From assembly GCF_945859705.1 (NCBI RefSeq), contig NC_079135.1, forward strand, positions 80,732,253 through 80,796,252: a stretch of DNA of 64,000 nucleotides, given 5' to 3'. Numbering within the stretch: the first letter of the stretch is position 1; every line of letters starts with the position of its first letter. The stretch comes from Episyrphus balteatus. Taxonomy: Eukaryota; Arthropoda; Insecta; Diptera; Syrphidae. Made by a program: the position numbers and the translations under genes. Below are positions 24,251 to 34,980 of the stretch, piece after piece. The notes beneath the pieces are model-generated. The model was not told the origin of the DNA, ran no database searches, and worked only from the letters and a program-made list of their open reading frames with translations.

Positions 24251-25344
24251 GGTACTTTTGATGCGCTTTTTCTCGACAACGGCCCAAATAAATGCAGGCA
24301 GACTAAGGTATTCGTCATCACCATTACCCACGCTACCTCTGACATTCATATGAATCGGTTACCTCTCACGCAAGAAATCTGCTCCTGGCTCTTAGACTAT
24401 TTATAATAAGAACTTCAGGTTCCTTTCCATGAACTTTGATATTTTCTACAGACCTTATAACTACAAATTTAAAAAAAAACGTACCCTGTTATACAATGTC
24501 TTCTCTAGCTTCTTCTTAGGGCGAAGGTAAGATTTTTTTTTCTTGTAATTTGTAGTTCTTTCGTCTTCTTCAGTTACAACATTTACTTGGCCTTTGAAAC
24601 TTTATAAGTTATAACTTATCGATATGTTACCATCGAGAAAGTTCCTTCAGCAGTAACATCTGTCAAAACTGGATGCTTAAATATATCATTAAAAGGGAAT
24701 ATAAATCAATGAGAAGATATTGCAGTTGGTATAAGCCTTGTATGATGGCCTAATAAACTTCATTATTTTAAACAGATATTGGTTCAAATTTTTCACATAA
24801 ACAACAAAACTGAATAGAAAATTTTCGATTATGACAACACAATAAATTGTGACTGAAATTGTTTTCAAGGGTTATCAAGCTTAGAATAGAAAAGCCCTTG
24901 AGCCAATAGTAAATATAGTTTTGTTGACCTGAACTTTTTCAAGTCAGAATAGCATTTTTCACTATACATTCCAAATGAGATAATTTCGCAAATTAGGTCA
25001 GTTCAGATTACAAATTCAATTTTTTTTTCTATAGAATTTGACATTCGAAATGAGATAATTTGCGTAATTATCTCATTTGGGCTGTAGTGAAAACATGGTA
25101 CAATAAGTTCGTGGTCGTACTTTTGAAACAAAAAAAAAGAACCGTTTTAATGTTGATGTTTGACTTTCTCCTAAGCGACAATGTAAATTTTGGTACAAAA
25201 ACGGTTTTAATTTTCGAATCATTGTTTTTTTTTTTTTTTTTTTGAAAACGGATAAATAAATTTTAATGAAACATTTTGATATGTCGATTAATATTTTATT
25301 TTTATTGAAATACCTACCAATTTTTTACTTGCCATACAGCATAC
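24251..25344. other. AT-rich stretch with one small inverted repeat
   Basis: No gene recognised. A 130-bp inverted repeat lies within it at 24,960-25,089. Confidence 0.4.
24960..25089. repeat. 130-bp inverted repeat, word AAATGAGATAATT
   Basis: CACTATACATTCCAAATGAG (24,960) mirrors CTCATTTGGGCTGTAGTG (to 25,089). A third copy of AAATGAGATAATTTGCG sits just inside the right arm, so one short word occurs three times in alternating orientation. Confidence 0.75.
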
Positions 25345-25870
25345 ATGTAGGTACTATTTATACCAAGTTATGCATTCGTACAAAAAAAAAAATTGAGATA
25401 AAATTTTTCCATGACATTCCGATGGTAGAGAATGCCAAAAAAGTGGGTCCCGGAAGTCCGTCTGTCTGTCTGTCTGTATACGAAGCTACAGCCTAAACGG
25501 ATGGACCGATTAACATCAAATTTGGTATGCAGCGTTTTTTGGCGACTCTCCAGAGGGGTTTTTGGAATTAAATTTTTTTGGACCAAAAACAACGGTACCT
25601 GTCATATATCGATTTTAGTAAAGTGAAATTTGCTCGAAAATGGCTCCAACGATCTTAGTTTTAGATGTTGATAAGTGATTTCTTCAAAATGGCATACCAA
25701 TTTTATTTTAAATTTTTTTTCCAAGAAATCATTTACAAAAAATTAGTTTAAAAAGAAAAGGATCTAACGATTTTGAAATTTTTTTTCTAAAAATACATCT
25801 TAGTAAAACAAATGAAATTGCATACTTGTTTTGGAGGGCAATTCAATTTCAGATGCTACAAAAATTACAT
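25345..25870 (+). repeat. Dispersed family P, copy 2
   Basis: GTTATGCATTCGTACAAAAA, GGTAGAGAATGCCAAAAAAG, GGGTCCCGGAAGTCCGTCTG and ACGGATGGACCGATTAACAT match the 16.8-kb copy in order and orientation. The copy is one-armed and shorter, lacking most of the interior. Confidence 0.85.
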
Positions 25871-26015
25871 TTACTAAATTTCTATTTATAAAAAGTCCTA
25901 AAAATGTTAGCAATTTCAACCCTAAGAGCAAGTTCGTGCAACCCAGTCGTGCATTTTATTTTTTTTTTTTTTTTTTTTTTTTGAAAAAAGTTTGAAAAAG
26001 TTTATGTTATGAAAT

Positions 26016-26680
26016 TAAGAGCCCCCGCACACTACAGACTTTCTATCAGCCGATACTTTAGTCGGGTTGGGCTCTTACTGTTCGCACAGGCGGCCGACTA
26101 AATAGTCGGCCAGGTATTTTAGTCTGAACTTTGAAGGCAATTGTGAAGAAAAACAAACTTTTTTTCGATCAAACAAACTTTTTGATTGGCCGATACTTAA
26201 TCGTTCACGCAGAAAAATAATGGACCTACCGATAAGTTTATTTCGGTGGGTTAAAAAAATGTGTTAAAAATAACGCAGTCTTGGTTAAAAACTAAGAAGT
26301 TATCGTTGCTAAAATGAACGTAGTCGCCTCGGTTAAGTTAAATTGTTTAAAATTACCATTTTAGAAGGTTATTTTAACCGATCACCTTGTTTATATTGAT
26401 AAAGAAACTCGGTTAAAATTTGATTTCAGTAAAATTTAACCGAGAAAGTGGGTAAGATTAACAATTTTGAATAACCGAGTAGACTTGTGTAATTTTAACC
26501 GGGGTTAGTTTGCAGGTGCTATATTAACAATCTTCTCTGTTAATTTTACACGAGTTTTACGTTGTTGTTAAACGATCATTTTTCTGCGTATTGTAGTGTG
26601 CGCACTTTCATACATTTTAATACTGATTAAGAGACCGACTAAACTGTCGACCGATAGAAAGTTTGTAGTGTGCGGGGGTT
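26016..26680. mobile_element. Harbinger-like MITE, copy 2, with nested insertion
   Basis: GAGCCCCCGCACACTACAGA (26,019) and GTTTGTAGTGTGCGGGGG (to about 26,679) match the 8.1-kb MITE. TAA precedes the left end; the right end is worn. A 375-bp insertion at 26,216-26,590 interrupts the phrase that reads CTTAATCGTTGTAGTGTGCG in copy 1. Confidence 0.9.
26214..26592. mobile_element. Nested element CACGCAGAAAAAT, word TTAACCGAG
   Basis: The copy at 8.1 kb gives the empty site, which defines this insertion exactly: CACGCAGAAAAATAATGG to ATCATTTTTCTGCGTA, with TT on both sides. The interior is dominated by one word and its complement (GGTTAAAATTT, TTAACCGAG, TAACCGAGTAG). TIR length is about 13 bp. 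Class unresolved; only 2 bp appear duplicated. Confidence 0.85.
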
Positions 26681-28183
26681 ACCTAGTTCAATTAACTAAT
26701 TCTTTAAAAAACACCCATTTTATGGTTGCTTTTAACATAATTCGTTTATGGACTAGCAAATCGTTTAAGAAAAGTCGGTAGACTGTTTGTCTAGATTTTG
26801 AAGTGATGGGAGACTCTTAGTCCCCGCACACAACAGACTTTCTGCGTTGCACAAATGCACAATCACGAGTTGGGCCAATATTGGCACGACGATTGTTTGT
26901 ACATGTCAAAAATATTCTTTTTTTAAACGAATTCAACGCAAAATATACTATTTGATTTTCCGTTCATATAAATTAACATTTTGTACATATACACATCCCA
27001 ACTAACAATTTTGCTTCTATAAAGCTTTATAGATGCTACCGTTGCTTCTATAGAGCTTTATAGAAGCAAAATTGTTTGTAGGGATATTTAAAAAAATTTC
27101 CGTTAGAAAGTTGTAGGTATAGGCCACACAAGTTGATATCAACTATCTCTCGCGACTGGAAGCTGGCAATTAAACTTGTTCGACCTTAAGTTTAACTTCA
27201 GATAAAAATATACAGTTCTAAATGAACATGCATATCTGTTTATATAACACGCCAAGAGACGTGGCATAATTCCTGTGTCGCCGCCGCCGCGCCGTCGCGT
27301 CGGTACATTCATAAGCATACTAGAGGTCATCTGCCTAATACAGCTAATTCTACAGCTTATAAGCCTTAACATATTCTGAACATATTATGAGCTGCTTATC
27401 CTACCATTAAATAAATCGGTAACCGATAATTAAGAAAGTGTAATTGTTTAAAGTTTTTCTAACACAAATACAATGACACAAAAACTTCAGAATCTAAAAA
27501 GTTTTTAAGTGTATTCGATCCGTGTTCCGGATTGGACAGTTCTCAGAATTACCAAACAAAAAAGCTACTAATTCCACCTTTTTCGAGTATTACTTACAAC
27601 ATTCTTCTACAACTTTTTGAATTTTCGGGGAAAGACAATAGTTTCTCAATTTCCACTGTTAACCTTAACTTTGTTTTGAAAAGCGACGGCCATCTTCGAA
27701 GAAAACCGTGCGTCGCGACGCGTCGGTTTGATTTGATTTCTTTTCCAAAACCTACAATGTTAATTTTGAAAAACCTAACGAATCTTTCATATAAAAACCT
27801 TCTCAAATATTTATTTTTAATGATAGGTAGTAAAATATGTATCACTGATGGGTAATTTTGAATTTACAAATCTTAACTAGACTCTTTTTTAATTATTTTG
27901 ATTAGACATTGTATTCTAAGAGCTGATGGAAAATGCAAGATGCAGCCCTTTTTCTGATATTTAAGTTAAAAACAAAAATATTGAACCTTTTCTGCAATCC
28001 AACTCACAAATTTAAAAAAAAAATTCGAAAAAGTGCTGACGTTTTGGACCTATAAATCTTGTTAAAAATAAATTGAACCAAATAATCATATGAATGTAAT
28101 TGAATCGGCTAGCAGAATAAAAATCTAAAATAAAGATAAAACAATAAATAGTTCCATAAAAATAATTTCAAAAACACACATAC
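26681..28183. other. Mixed non-coding stretch upstream of the 28.2-kb exon's donor
   Basis: It holds a partial third MITE end at about 26,820 (CCCCGCACACAACAGACTTTC), the small MITE at 26,996-27,084, and GC-rich patches at 27,272-27,306 (CGCCGCCGCCGCGCCGTCGC) and 27,675-27,730 (GTGCGTCGCGACGCGTCGG). On the minus strand it lies downstream of the exon at 28,184-28,387, so it would be part of that gene's first visible intron. Confidence 0.45.
26996..27084. mobile_element. 89-bp inverted-repeat MITE
   Basis: TCCCAACTAACAATTTTGCT (26,996) mirrors AGCAAAATTGTTTGTAGGGA (to 27,084). CTTCTATAAAGCTTTATAGA repeats in both arms. It is too small to code and is a near-complete hairpin. Confidence 0.8.
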
Positions 28184-28387
28184 CGACGGGTTGGTCATAC
28201 ATCTCCGCATTTGATCTGGCCCCCGATATGATGGGCTATAACGGCCTGGAAAACAGCTCGGTGTCCCCATTTTCATTTTATCAGGTGTCGAATACATCGA
28301 CATCGTCATACAGCCGCCAACGAAATCTTCTTCCAGTTTTAACGCCCTAGAGGCGTCAAAAGACGTGGGAGAATAAATTTTGAAACA
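28184..28387 (-). CDS. Probable coding exon, gene not recognised
   Basis: On the minus strand a frame is open from 28,387 down to 28,184 and then meets GTATGTGTG, a good splice donor in phase 0. The likely start is the ATG at 28,307-28,309, opening MTMSMYSTPDKMKMGTPS and continuing CFPGRYSPSYRGPDQMRR up to CMTNPS at the donor. The frame also continues upstream of that ATG (SPTSFDASRALKLEEDFV) to a TAG at 28,388-28,390. It could therefore be an internal exon if ATCGATAG is used as acceptor, although the pyrimidine tract is weak. The segment is clearly richer in G+C than its flanks and has mixed codon use rather than A/T runs. The peptide is rich in Met, Ser, Pro and basic residues, with no domain I recognise. 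No downstream exon was identified at lower coordinates. It is probably the N-terminal exon of a host gene with a long intron. Confidence 0.55.
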
Positions 28388-28390
28388 CTA

Positions 28391-30964
28391 TCGATAATTT
28401 TATTATCTCAAAAAACACACACAACAAATTCGTTTTCGCGCAGTGTATAGAGCAAAAAAGCTTATTATTTAACCGTTGGTTTTTTTATTTACTTTTTTTA
28501 AACTTAATTTATGATTTGCTTATAAATTATTCTGGAACTTTATTTTCTAAGGTATTTTCGAAATTCACACGTGTTTGACCTTTTTAAATGCGGGGGTCTT
28601 ACAATAACAAATTAACCATTCTGATTAGTTGTTTAAACACTCGACAGATTTCTTGCACTTTTCTTTAAAATTACAAATAACGGTATTTGTATTTATAATT
28701 ATTTTATTAAAATTATTTTTTTCTTGTATATATCACTTGGAACTATTAGTTGTTATCCATAAAAGAGAAGTGCTTTAACGGTACGATGCGTAAAATATCT
28801 TATCCAATTGTGATTACTAGAAAAACATTTAAGGTACTGAATTATGTTCCAGGGGTGAATCGAATGGGACAAAATAGTGCGAGCGACTTTTGTTTGGTTG
28901 TTATAACTTTCACAAAGTTAATATTTACAATTATATTCTAAAAATAACAATTGCACAGTGTCGTCGTGTCGTGTATCGTGTATATCTATGAACGCGTTCT
29001 CAAATCCTCTTTTAAAATTCTAAGCCCATATAAAGTTTAACAGATTTTTACAACACTAGGCACGAAGAAGAAAGGATAACGAATTCTTTAGCACGTCTGT
29101 CTGTGGCAATGGTAGGTATTCTTTCTCTCCGATTGTCAAATTTTCAACGTACAGGGCTGGTTCTAAAGTACGACCAACCCCATAAGTTCATGTTACCGAA
29201 CCCCTAGTTTATAAGATGACGCATGAATGGGGTGGATTGAGGGCGTTAACATAACTGTTTATTGTATGTGTGTTTGTCAAACAATTGCTTTTGATTGGTT
29301 AATTATGATGACCATTGATAAAATACATAGAATAGTTTTGTTCCTGCTCAGTGTTATAGGTCAAAGGATTAAAAGTTTTGTGTTTGATTTTTTTTTTTTT
29401 TTGTTGTGTATTTTAATCTTTAAGTAAATTAGAACGCGCTTCAAGTCTCTCTCCCGATTTTCCTGGGATTCACGAATTTAGAAGGCTTATTTTGTAAATC
29501 AGGGGAAAATGTGAGTGTGATCCTGATCCTAGCGAAAAGTTTATATCGATGAAATTGAGAGTTATTTTAGTTGAGCGTATTTTTGTAGGCATTTGTATTA
29601 AGGTCCTTTTTTGCTTTTGAGGGGGTGAGGCGAAGCATGAGCATGCGCTAGATTTTTTTTTGATTGTTTTATATTTTCAAATGAATATCTAGATAAGAAC
29701 CAATACATGTATATATTCTGTAAGCTTTTGCAATGTTTTTTTTTTCAGGATATGTTTACCTCTTTTGCACTCAGTTAGATGCCACAGTAAGGACAGGACA
29801 CAAATAATATTAGAAACATCGAATCGAATCATCTGTCGAGATTAAATGAAGATATATGTAGGTATGGGTAGAAAGGTATTAGTAAGGCATAGGTTTGTTT
29901 AATGGGAAACAAAAACTATTTAAAAAATAAAGTATAGTTTTGTAACAGATACACGGTAGTTAGGTATAGACAAGGTATAAGAAGAGAAGGTATGATCATT
30001 AGAAAAAACTCAGTATCGAGAACTGTCAAATGAAAGAAAAAAAGATGGCTACTTAAGGTTTTGACAGCCCAGCCCATTGAAATTGTTGTTGTAAACAAAT
30101 TTGTCTTGGAAATTGTTGTTGCTTTTGACTTTGCCAAATGCCAAACGTCAAAACACTATTACCCCATTTTGTAAGATGGCGGCTCTAATGATCATACCTT
30201 GTCTTTTTATACCATGAGGTATAGATACCTACCCCCTATACACGATCGAAGAAGATTTTGACATTTATTTCTTTTTTTTTTTTTTTCTTCAACAGTTTTA
30301 TTATAGAAAATATATATGTGAACCTATCTGTTGTGAAAGAAAGAAATAAAAATATACTGACGGATATAAATATGTTTTTTTTTTTCTTTTATGTAGAAAC
30401 TGGTAGGTTCTTTTAAATAAGAAGAAAAAGAATTAAATCATATTGTTTTCCACTAAATGCGGCTAAGCCTAAATAACCCTCCCAAGGGGTGTGTGTCAAT
30501 ATCAACCCTAAAAGCTCGAAAGAAAATTTTCTTCGATGAAAACAAAAAATACATTATCTGCAAGCTGTCTGTTAACTAGGCCGAATACTTACTTAAAGTT
30601 TTTAGAACATGTTGACAGTCTTATAATTCAGGGCTGAATTTCACTATCATGTGCTATCAAAAAACCTAAAAAAAGAAGTTTATGTAAAATATATTTAAAC
30701 TTACCCACGAATGAGTATCTTAAATCTTTATTAAAACGCTTTGGGTATGTTCAGTGCCCAAACAGGAGGATATGTTATGAGTAAACATTTGGGTTTTTAT
30801 TGACTTATTTCTAAAAAGTGTGGTGCAAAAGTAGATAGGTAATAATTCTAATACTACCATTTTTTAAGAAACAAAGAAATGTACCTACATTTAAGAAAAT
30901 TTAAAAATAAAACATAGAATCTATTTGGAAGAATTCAAGCAAATCCACATTATGAACTTACTTT
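28391..30964. other. Non-coding stretch
   Basis: Upstream of the 28.2-kb exon on its own strand. I see no further exon. Besides the 29,987-30,200 inverted repeat, there are only scattered A/T runs. At about 30,967-30,978, TTGTCCCACCCTGTA resembles the right end of a CAGGGTG-type TA element, but I found no matching left end. Confidence 0.4.
29987..30200. repeat. 214-bp inverted repeat
   Basis: AAGGTATGATCATTAG at 29,987 is mirrored by CTAATGATCATACCTT ending at 30,200. AAGATGGC and GACAAGGTATA words recur around both ends. The arms beyond 16 bp are imperfect. Probably a small MITE. Confidence 0.65.
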
Positions 30965-30969
30965 TGTCC

Positions 30970-31180
30970 CACCCTGTACCATTTTGTGGACCTAACAAAC
31001 TTAGTCACTTTTTTTAATTTTTCTGAATCATCAATAAAAATTATTTGTAATTATCTCTCTATCAGAAAACAAGTCGTTTATGATAACAGCGGCAACTTTT
31101 TGTCCAACTTTCTTCCAGTTCTTAATGGTGTACCACAAGGGTCGATTTTGAGCCCACTTTTGTTTTCTATTTACATCAAT
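30970..31180 (+). pseudogene. LINE reverse-transcriptase fragment
   Basis: The frame reads LVTFFNFSESSIKIICNYLS, then RKQVVYDNSG and NGVPQGSILSPLLFSIYIN. GVPQGS-L-PLLF-IYIN is the conserved palm region of non-LTR retrotransposon reverse transcriptase, just before the FADD catalytic box; the YLS-R-QVV segment precedes it as in Jockey- or CR1-type elements. The match breaks after IYIN: the expected aspartate and FADD box are missing and a stop follows. No endonuclease domain or poly-A tail was found nearby. It is a short dead remnant, about 65 residues of an enzyme that is normally many hundreds long. Confidence 0.8.
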
Positions 31181-32269
31181 AAAGATTCCAGTGCTGTTCA
31201 AAAGTCTTTAATCTTTAATCGAAACCTTACCTGAAATGATCAAATAAAGGGAGTTGTTTTGATAAGACCTACTGTTTTCTACGCTCATTATGGATAACTC
31301 AATCATATACATCCTAAAAAAAACTTTTGAATGGATGCGAAATTTGTTGTAACTGCAATGCGGAAAATAAAAGAAAACTAAAAGTACGAACGGTGCAGGG
31401 TCGAAAGTCCACAGGCCAAAAGTCCATAATGGACTATTGGCTCACTTGTGTGGGTCATACTATATTATAAATGCGTTGATTTTTTTTTTTTTACCATTCA
31501 CATAATCACTGGCTCTATATGGGAAAAAAATAAAAAACTCCAAACTCAATGGTATATGATAGGTATTGGTGAAGCGGTTTGCACTAAGAAAGGTTTTTAC
31601 TCAAATCGCACATTTAATAGGGTAAAACGGGGCAAAATGGCAAAATGAAAAAATTATCTAAAATCTAAATGCGATGTCGTAGAGAGTTGATTTTTTTTGC
31701 AATAGATAGATAATCATTTTTTATGTCAATGGACTTTTGGTAAAAAATTTTTAAAAATCTAAATCGGTAAGAAATCGTTAGGTTTTGAAAAGCTTATCAA
31801 TTTGGGGCAAGTTGAGAAAGGGGTGATTACGAGAGAGGGGAATTTTTCTGGGAAATTCTAAATATACCAATGGATAGGTGGTGGAAAAATATTCGAGACG
31901 TGTGTTGGGATTTTTTTTTAAAGTAACTGGTTTTTGAGATAGAGAGTTTTGAAAAACACCTATTTTTTGCGTCTTAAAATTGGGTGGGTTTTTATTTTTA
32001 GAAATATTTCCGAGTGCTCAAAAAATCTGAAACTTATAGGGTGTATAGGTGGAGTATGTATGAGTGTATGTGCAAAAAATTGGAACCGTTGAATGAAATT
32101 TTCCATCTAAATCGGAACGAAGAAGTTTTTTTGGACCAAGTTTTTTGGTCATTTTTTCCCGTTTTTAACCGTTTTTTATTTTTATCTTTTTTTGTTTAAC
32201 TCATAAATATATGAAATTTACAGGGTTGATAGATTGTTGTTAGGACTATATGTGTACAAAATTTAAATC

Positions 32270-33320
32270 AATTTCGTAAACACAATTTTGAGATAACGGT
32301 AAATTAAAGTGTGAGAATTCAACAGGTTATAACTATTGATCTAGAGCAGATAGAAATTTTATTAAACTTTTATGAGCATCCTGATACAATTACCTTTCAT
32401 TTGGTATATCACACATAACGGTAGACTAACTACAAGCTACACAATGTTAAATCAAGAAACTTGCGAAAAACATCAAAACACCAGTTGAGATCTGTTGATC
32501 ATGAACAGTCACCAGTGTAGGAAGTACCGTAATCTCAGTCTGGAAATTCGACATGGTTGACTTTAAAAAATTCTAACTTTTCTTGTAGGCAACTTGGAAA
32601 TAAGATTGAACCGTCATGTGAAAGGTGAAACAATAAGCTTTAACGTGATATAAAAATTTTTATAGGTTGCCATTGAAAAAAATTGATTTAATGGCATGAG
32701 AAGAAAAAAATAAATGTTTTTTTTGCTTTTTTTGATGAAAATAGATTGAGTTCAAAAAATTCTAGCTCTTTTCGTAGATGTCTCATAGACCTGATATATA
32801 TATATTTTTTAAGCTAAGACAATAAGCTTTTAGATGGTATAAAATTTTTTATAGGTTGTGATTAAAAAAAATTGAATAAATGACGTGTGAAGATAAATTT
32901 ATAGGTTTTTTTTTGCTTTTTTTGATGAAAATGATTGTTTTCAATAAATTATTTTTATACTTTTTGATAATTCTTAAAATTTTAATATGGCTTTATTCTT
33001 TAGGAAATTTTATAAGCTTTTTAATGGTATAATTTTTTTCTAAGCTTTTTATATTAACAAATCGATATATTGATAAAAGAAAAGAAAAAAAGTGTTTTTT
33101 TTTGGCTTTTTTTGTAAAATTTGATTGACTTTAAAAAATTATTACTTTTTTTCTACAAAACTTTCAGATATAAATTAAGTCTCAATTTCTAGCTTAAGTA
33201 ACAAGCTATAATATGGTGTTATTATTTTATAAATTTTTAACCAAAAAAGTGGTAAGAAAAATAAAAAAATAATATTTTTGTGTTTTTTTTTTCAAGAGAT
33301 AAAAAAAATTTAAATATTAC
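32270..33320. repeat. Dispersed repeat with ~190-bp tandem units
   Basis: A leader (TTTTGAGATAACGGTAAA; CACCAGTGTAGGAAGTACCG) is followed by about four diverged units of ~190 bp. The anchor TTGACTTTAAAAAATT recurs near 32,558, 32,744, 32,935 and 33,126, each with ATAAGCTTTNNATGGTATAA and GCTTTTTTTGATGAAAAT. The leader and two units occur inverted at 47,770-48,420. No coding. Confidence 0.7.
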
Positions 33321-33891
33321 AACCTACCTTCACATGATTTGTCACAGTTTCTTTGATACTTGCTTGATTTGTCTGATTGAGGTATCAATGGAAAGGTAAT
33401 ATTACATATAAAATTAAAAAAATAAAATCTTTTGAAATTCTTAAAAAAAAAAATAAAGCAATAAACCGCTTTGATTACTCTTCTTATGCGTTAATTATAA
33501 ATCTAATTTATTATTTTTTTACACACTTAATTTGACATATCAAACATTATTGTACGTCAATTATAAGCTTCTTGAAAAATAATTGAACTGTGCTTATACG
33601 CAATTCTAAGCAAAATTCAATATACATATTTGGTTGGAAAAATTTCATATTCTAAAAACTCTGATGTTGATTTCAGAAATCCTCTTATTACTTCGGTATT
33701 TGTTTTTAAATCACAATAAATGGGGTCTCTAATAAATAATAATATTTAAAGCTCACTGTATGTATTTTGATCAAATAATAATACTGAAAATTACCATAAT
33801 TTTTGAATGTTTTATTCGTAAAATACAATGTTTTCCAGTGTTTTATACTAATATTTTCTCTCTCTTTTTCTGACCACCTACATATACATTA
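33321..33891. repeat. Continuation of the degenerate tandem array
   Basis: CACAGTTTCTTTGATACTTG and CAAACATTATTGTACGTCAA recur as diverged copies near 34,700/34,934 and 37,590/37,797. After removing inserted elements the spacing is close to 370 bp, about two of the ~190-bp units. Confidence 0.5.
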
Positions 33892-34552
33892 GGGTGCTTC
33901 TTATATGGTCGAAAAAATCTTTTTTTCGATTTTTTAATGGGACACCCCTGCATAATTTTCTACTATATAAGCATAATATATGGTATTTTTTCCGATTTTA
34001 ATATTAAAATTTAGGGGTCGCTACCATTCACTAAAGATTTAAGTAAAAAAAAGATCAATTTCAACAAATTTTTTTTTTGTTACAATAAAAAGTACGCTTA
34101 TGACCCGATTTTTCAATCTTCTAATAAACAGTCAGTTAACTGTCTGTCGAATAAAGATATAAGGCTCATAAACGATCAAATAAAATCATTGAATTTTTCA
34201 ATTAAGAAAGATCACTCAGTTAGTTATTCTACAGATTAAAACAAAAAAAAAATGTCAAATTCAAAAATATTCAATATTAAACTTTATTTTTATTCTGCTG
34301 TATTTTTATCAAAATTTCTTTCAAAACAGTTAAAGATTTAATATAAAGTACTTAATTCTGAATTCAAATTTTAAAATTTTCTGAGAAAAAAAAACAAAAT
34401 TTGGTGTATTTTTCAAAACTTTGAATTGTGGTAGCGACCCCTAGAACGTGTTTAAACTGGACCAAATTTTACCCAATTTATATTTAAGGCAGGAAGAACA
34501 AAATGAAAGGGTGTCCCATTAAAATTTCGAAAATTGATTTTAAGAAGCACAT
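33892..34552. mobile_element. TA-flanked foldback MITE (GGGTGCTTCTTA)
   Basis: GGGTGCTTCTTATATGG at the left and TTTTAAGAAGCACAT at the right are inverted and flanked by TA. Inside are AATGGGACACCC and GGGTGTCCCATT, and TAGGGGTCGCTACCA with TGGTAGCGACCCCTA. A partial copy of the 21.7-kb MITE (TTTTTCAATCTTCTAATAAA) sits inside from about 34,100, so that insertion is younger. No coding. Confidence 0.8.
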
Positions 34553-34980
34553 TATTATTTGTATTATCATTAAAAATAGTACTCAAAATATTCATTAATA
34601 TATTATAATAAAAATTATTGCTTTACAATGTTTACGAGTTTAAAAATAATTTTTGAAATATCACAAAATCAGAAATTAGGTAAATCTATGGAAAAGCACA
34701 TTCCTCACAGTTTCTTTAATAATTTCTGGATTTTTAATAGAACGGCAATATGATATATAAAATTTAAAAAAAAAAATATAAACCTTGAATATTCTTAAAA
34801 AAACTCAAGCGAGAAAGTCTTAAATTCCAAAAACAGACTAAATATTGCACTTAACTGTTATGATTATATTTTTTCCGCAAACTTGATAAATTTAATTAAT
34901 TTTTTAAAACAATAAGCACTTTAGTTGACATTTCAAACATTATTCTACGTCAAATAAAAGCTTCATGAAAAATAATTGAT
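34553..34980. repeat. Tandem unit left of the 35-kb foldback
   Basis: Phrases from 34,600 to 34,980 (AAAAATTATTG, TACGAGTTTAAAAATAATTT, CTGACTAAATATTGCACTT-like) reappear in order at 37,468-37,860. The 35-kb foldback thus lies between two neighbouring units of the degenerate array. Confidence 0.65.

Noticed and set aside
23976..24287. 103-codon minus-strand frame
   Set aside because: It exists only across the diverged edge of the minisatellite and has no recognisable domain.
27139..27372. Arg/Gly-rich frame (TRRRGGGD) near the CG-rich patch
   Set aside because: Short, no splice context, and the CG patch is better explained as a repeat relic.
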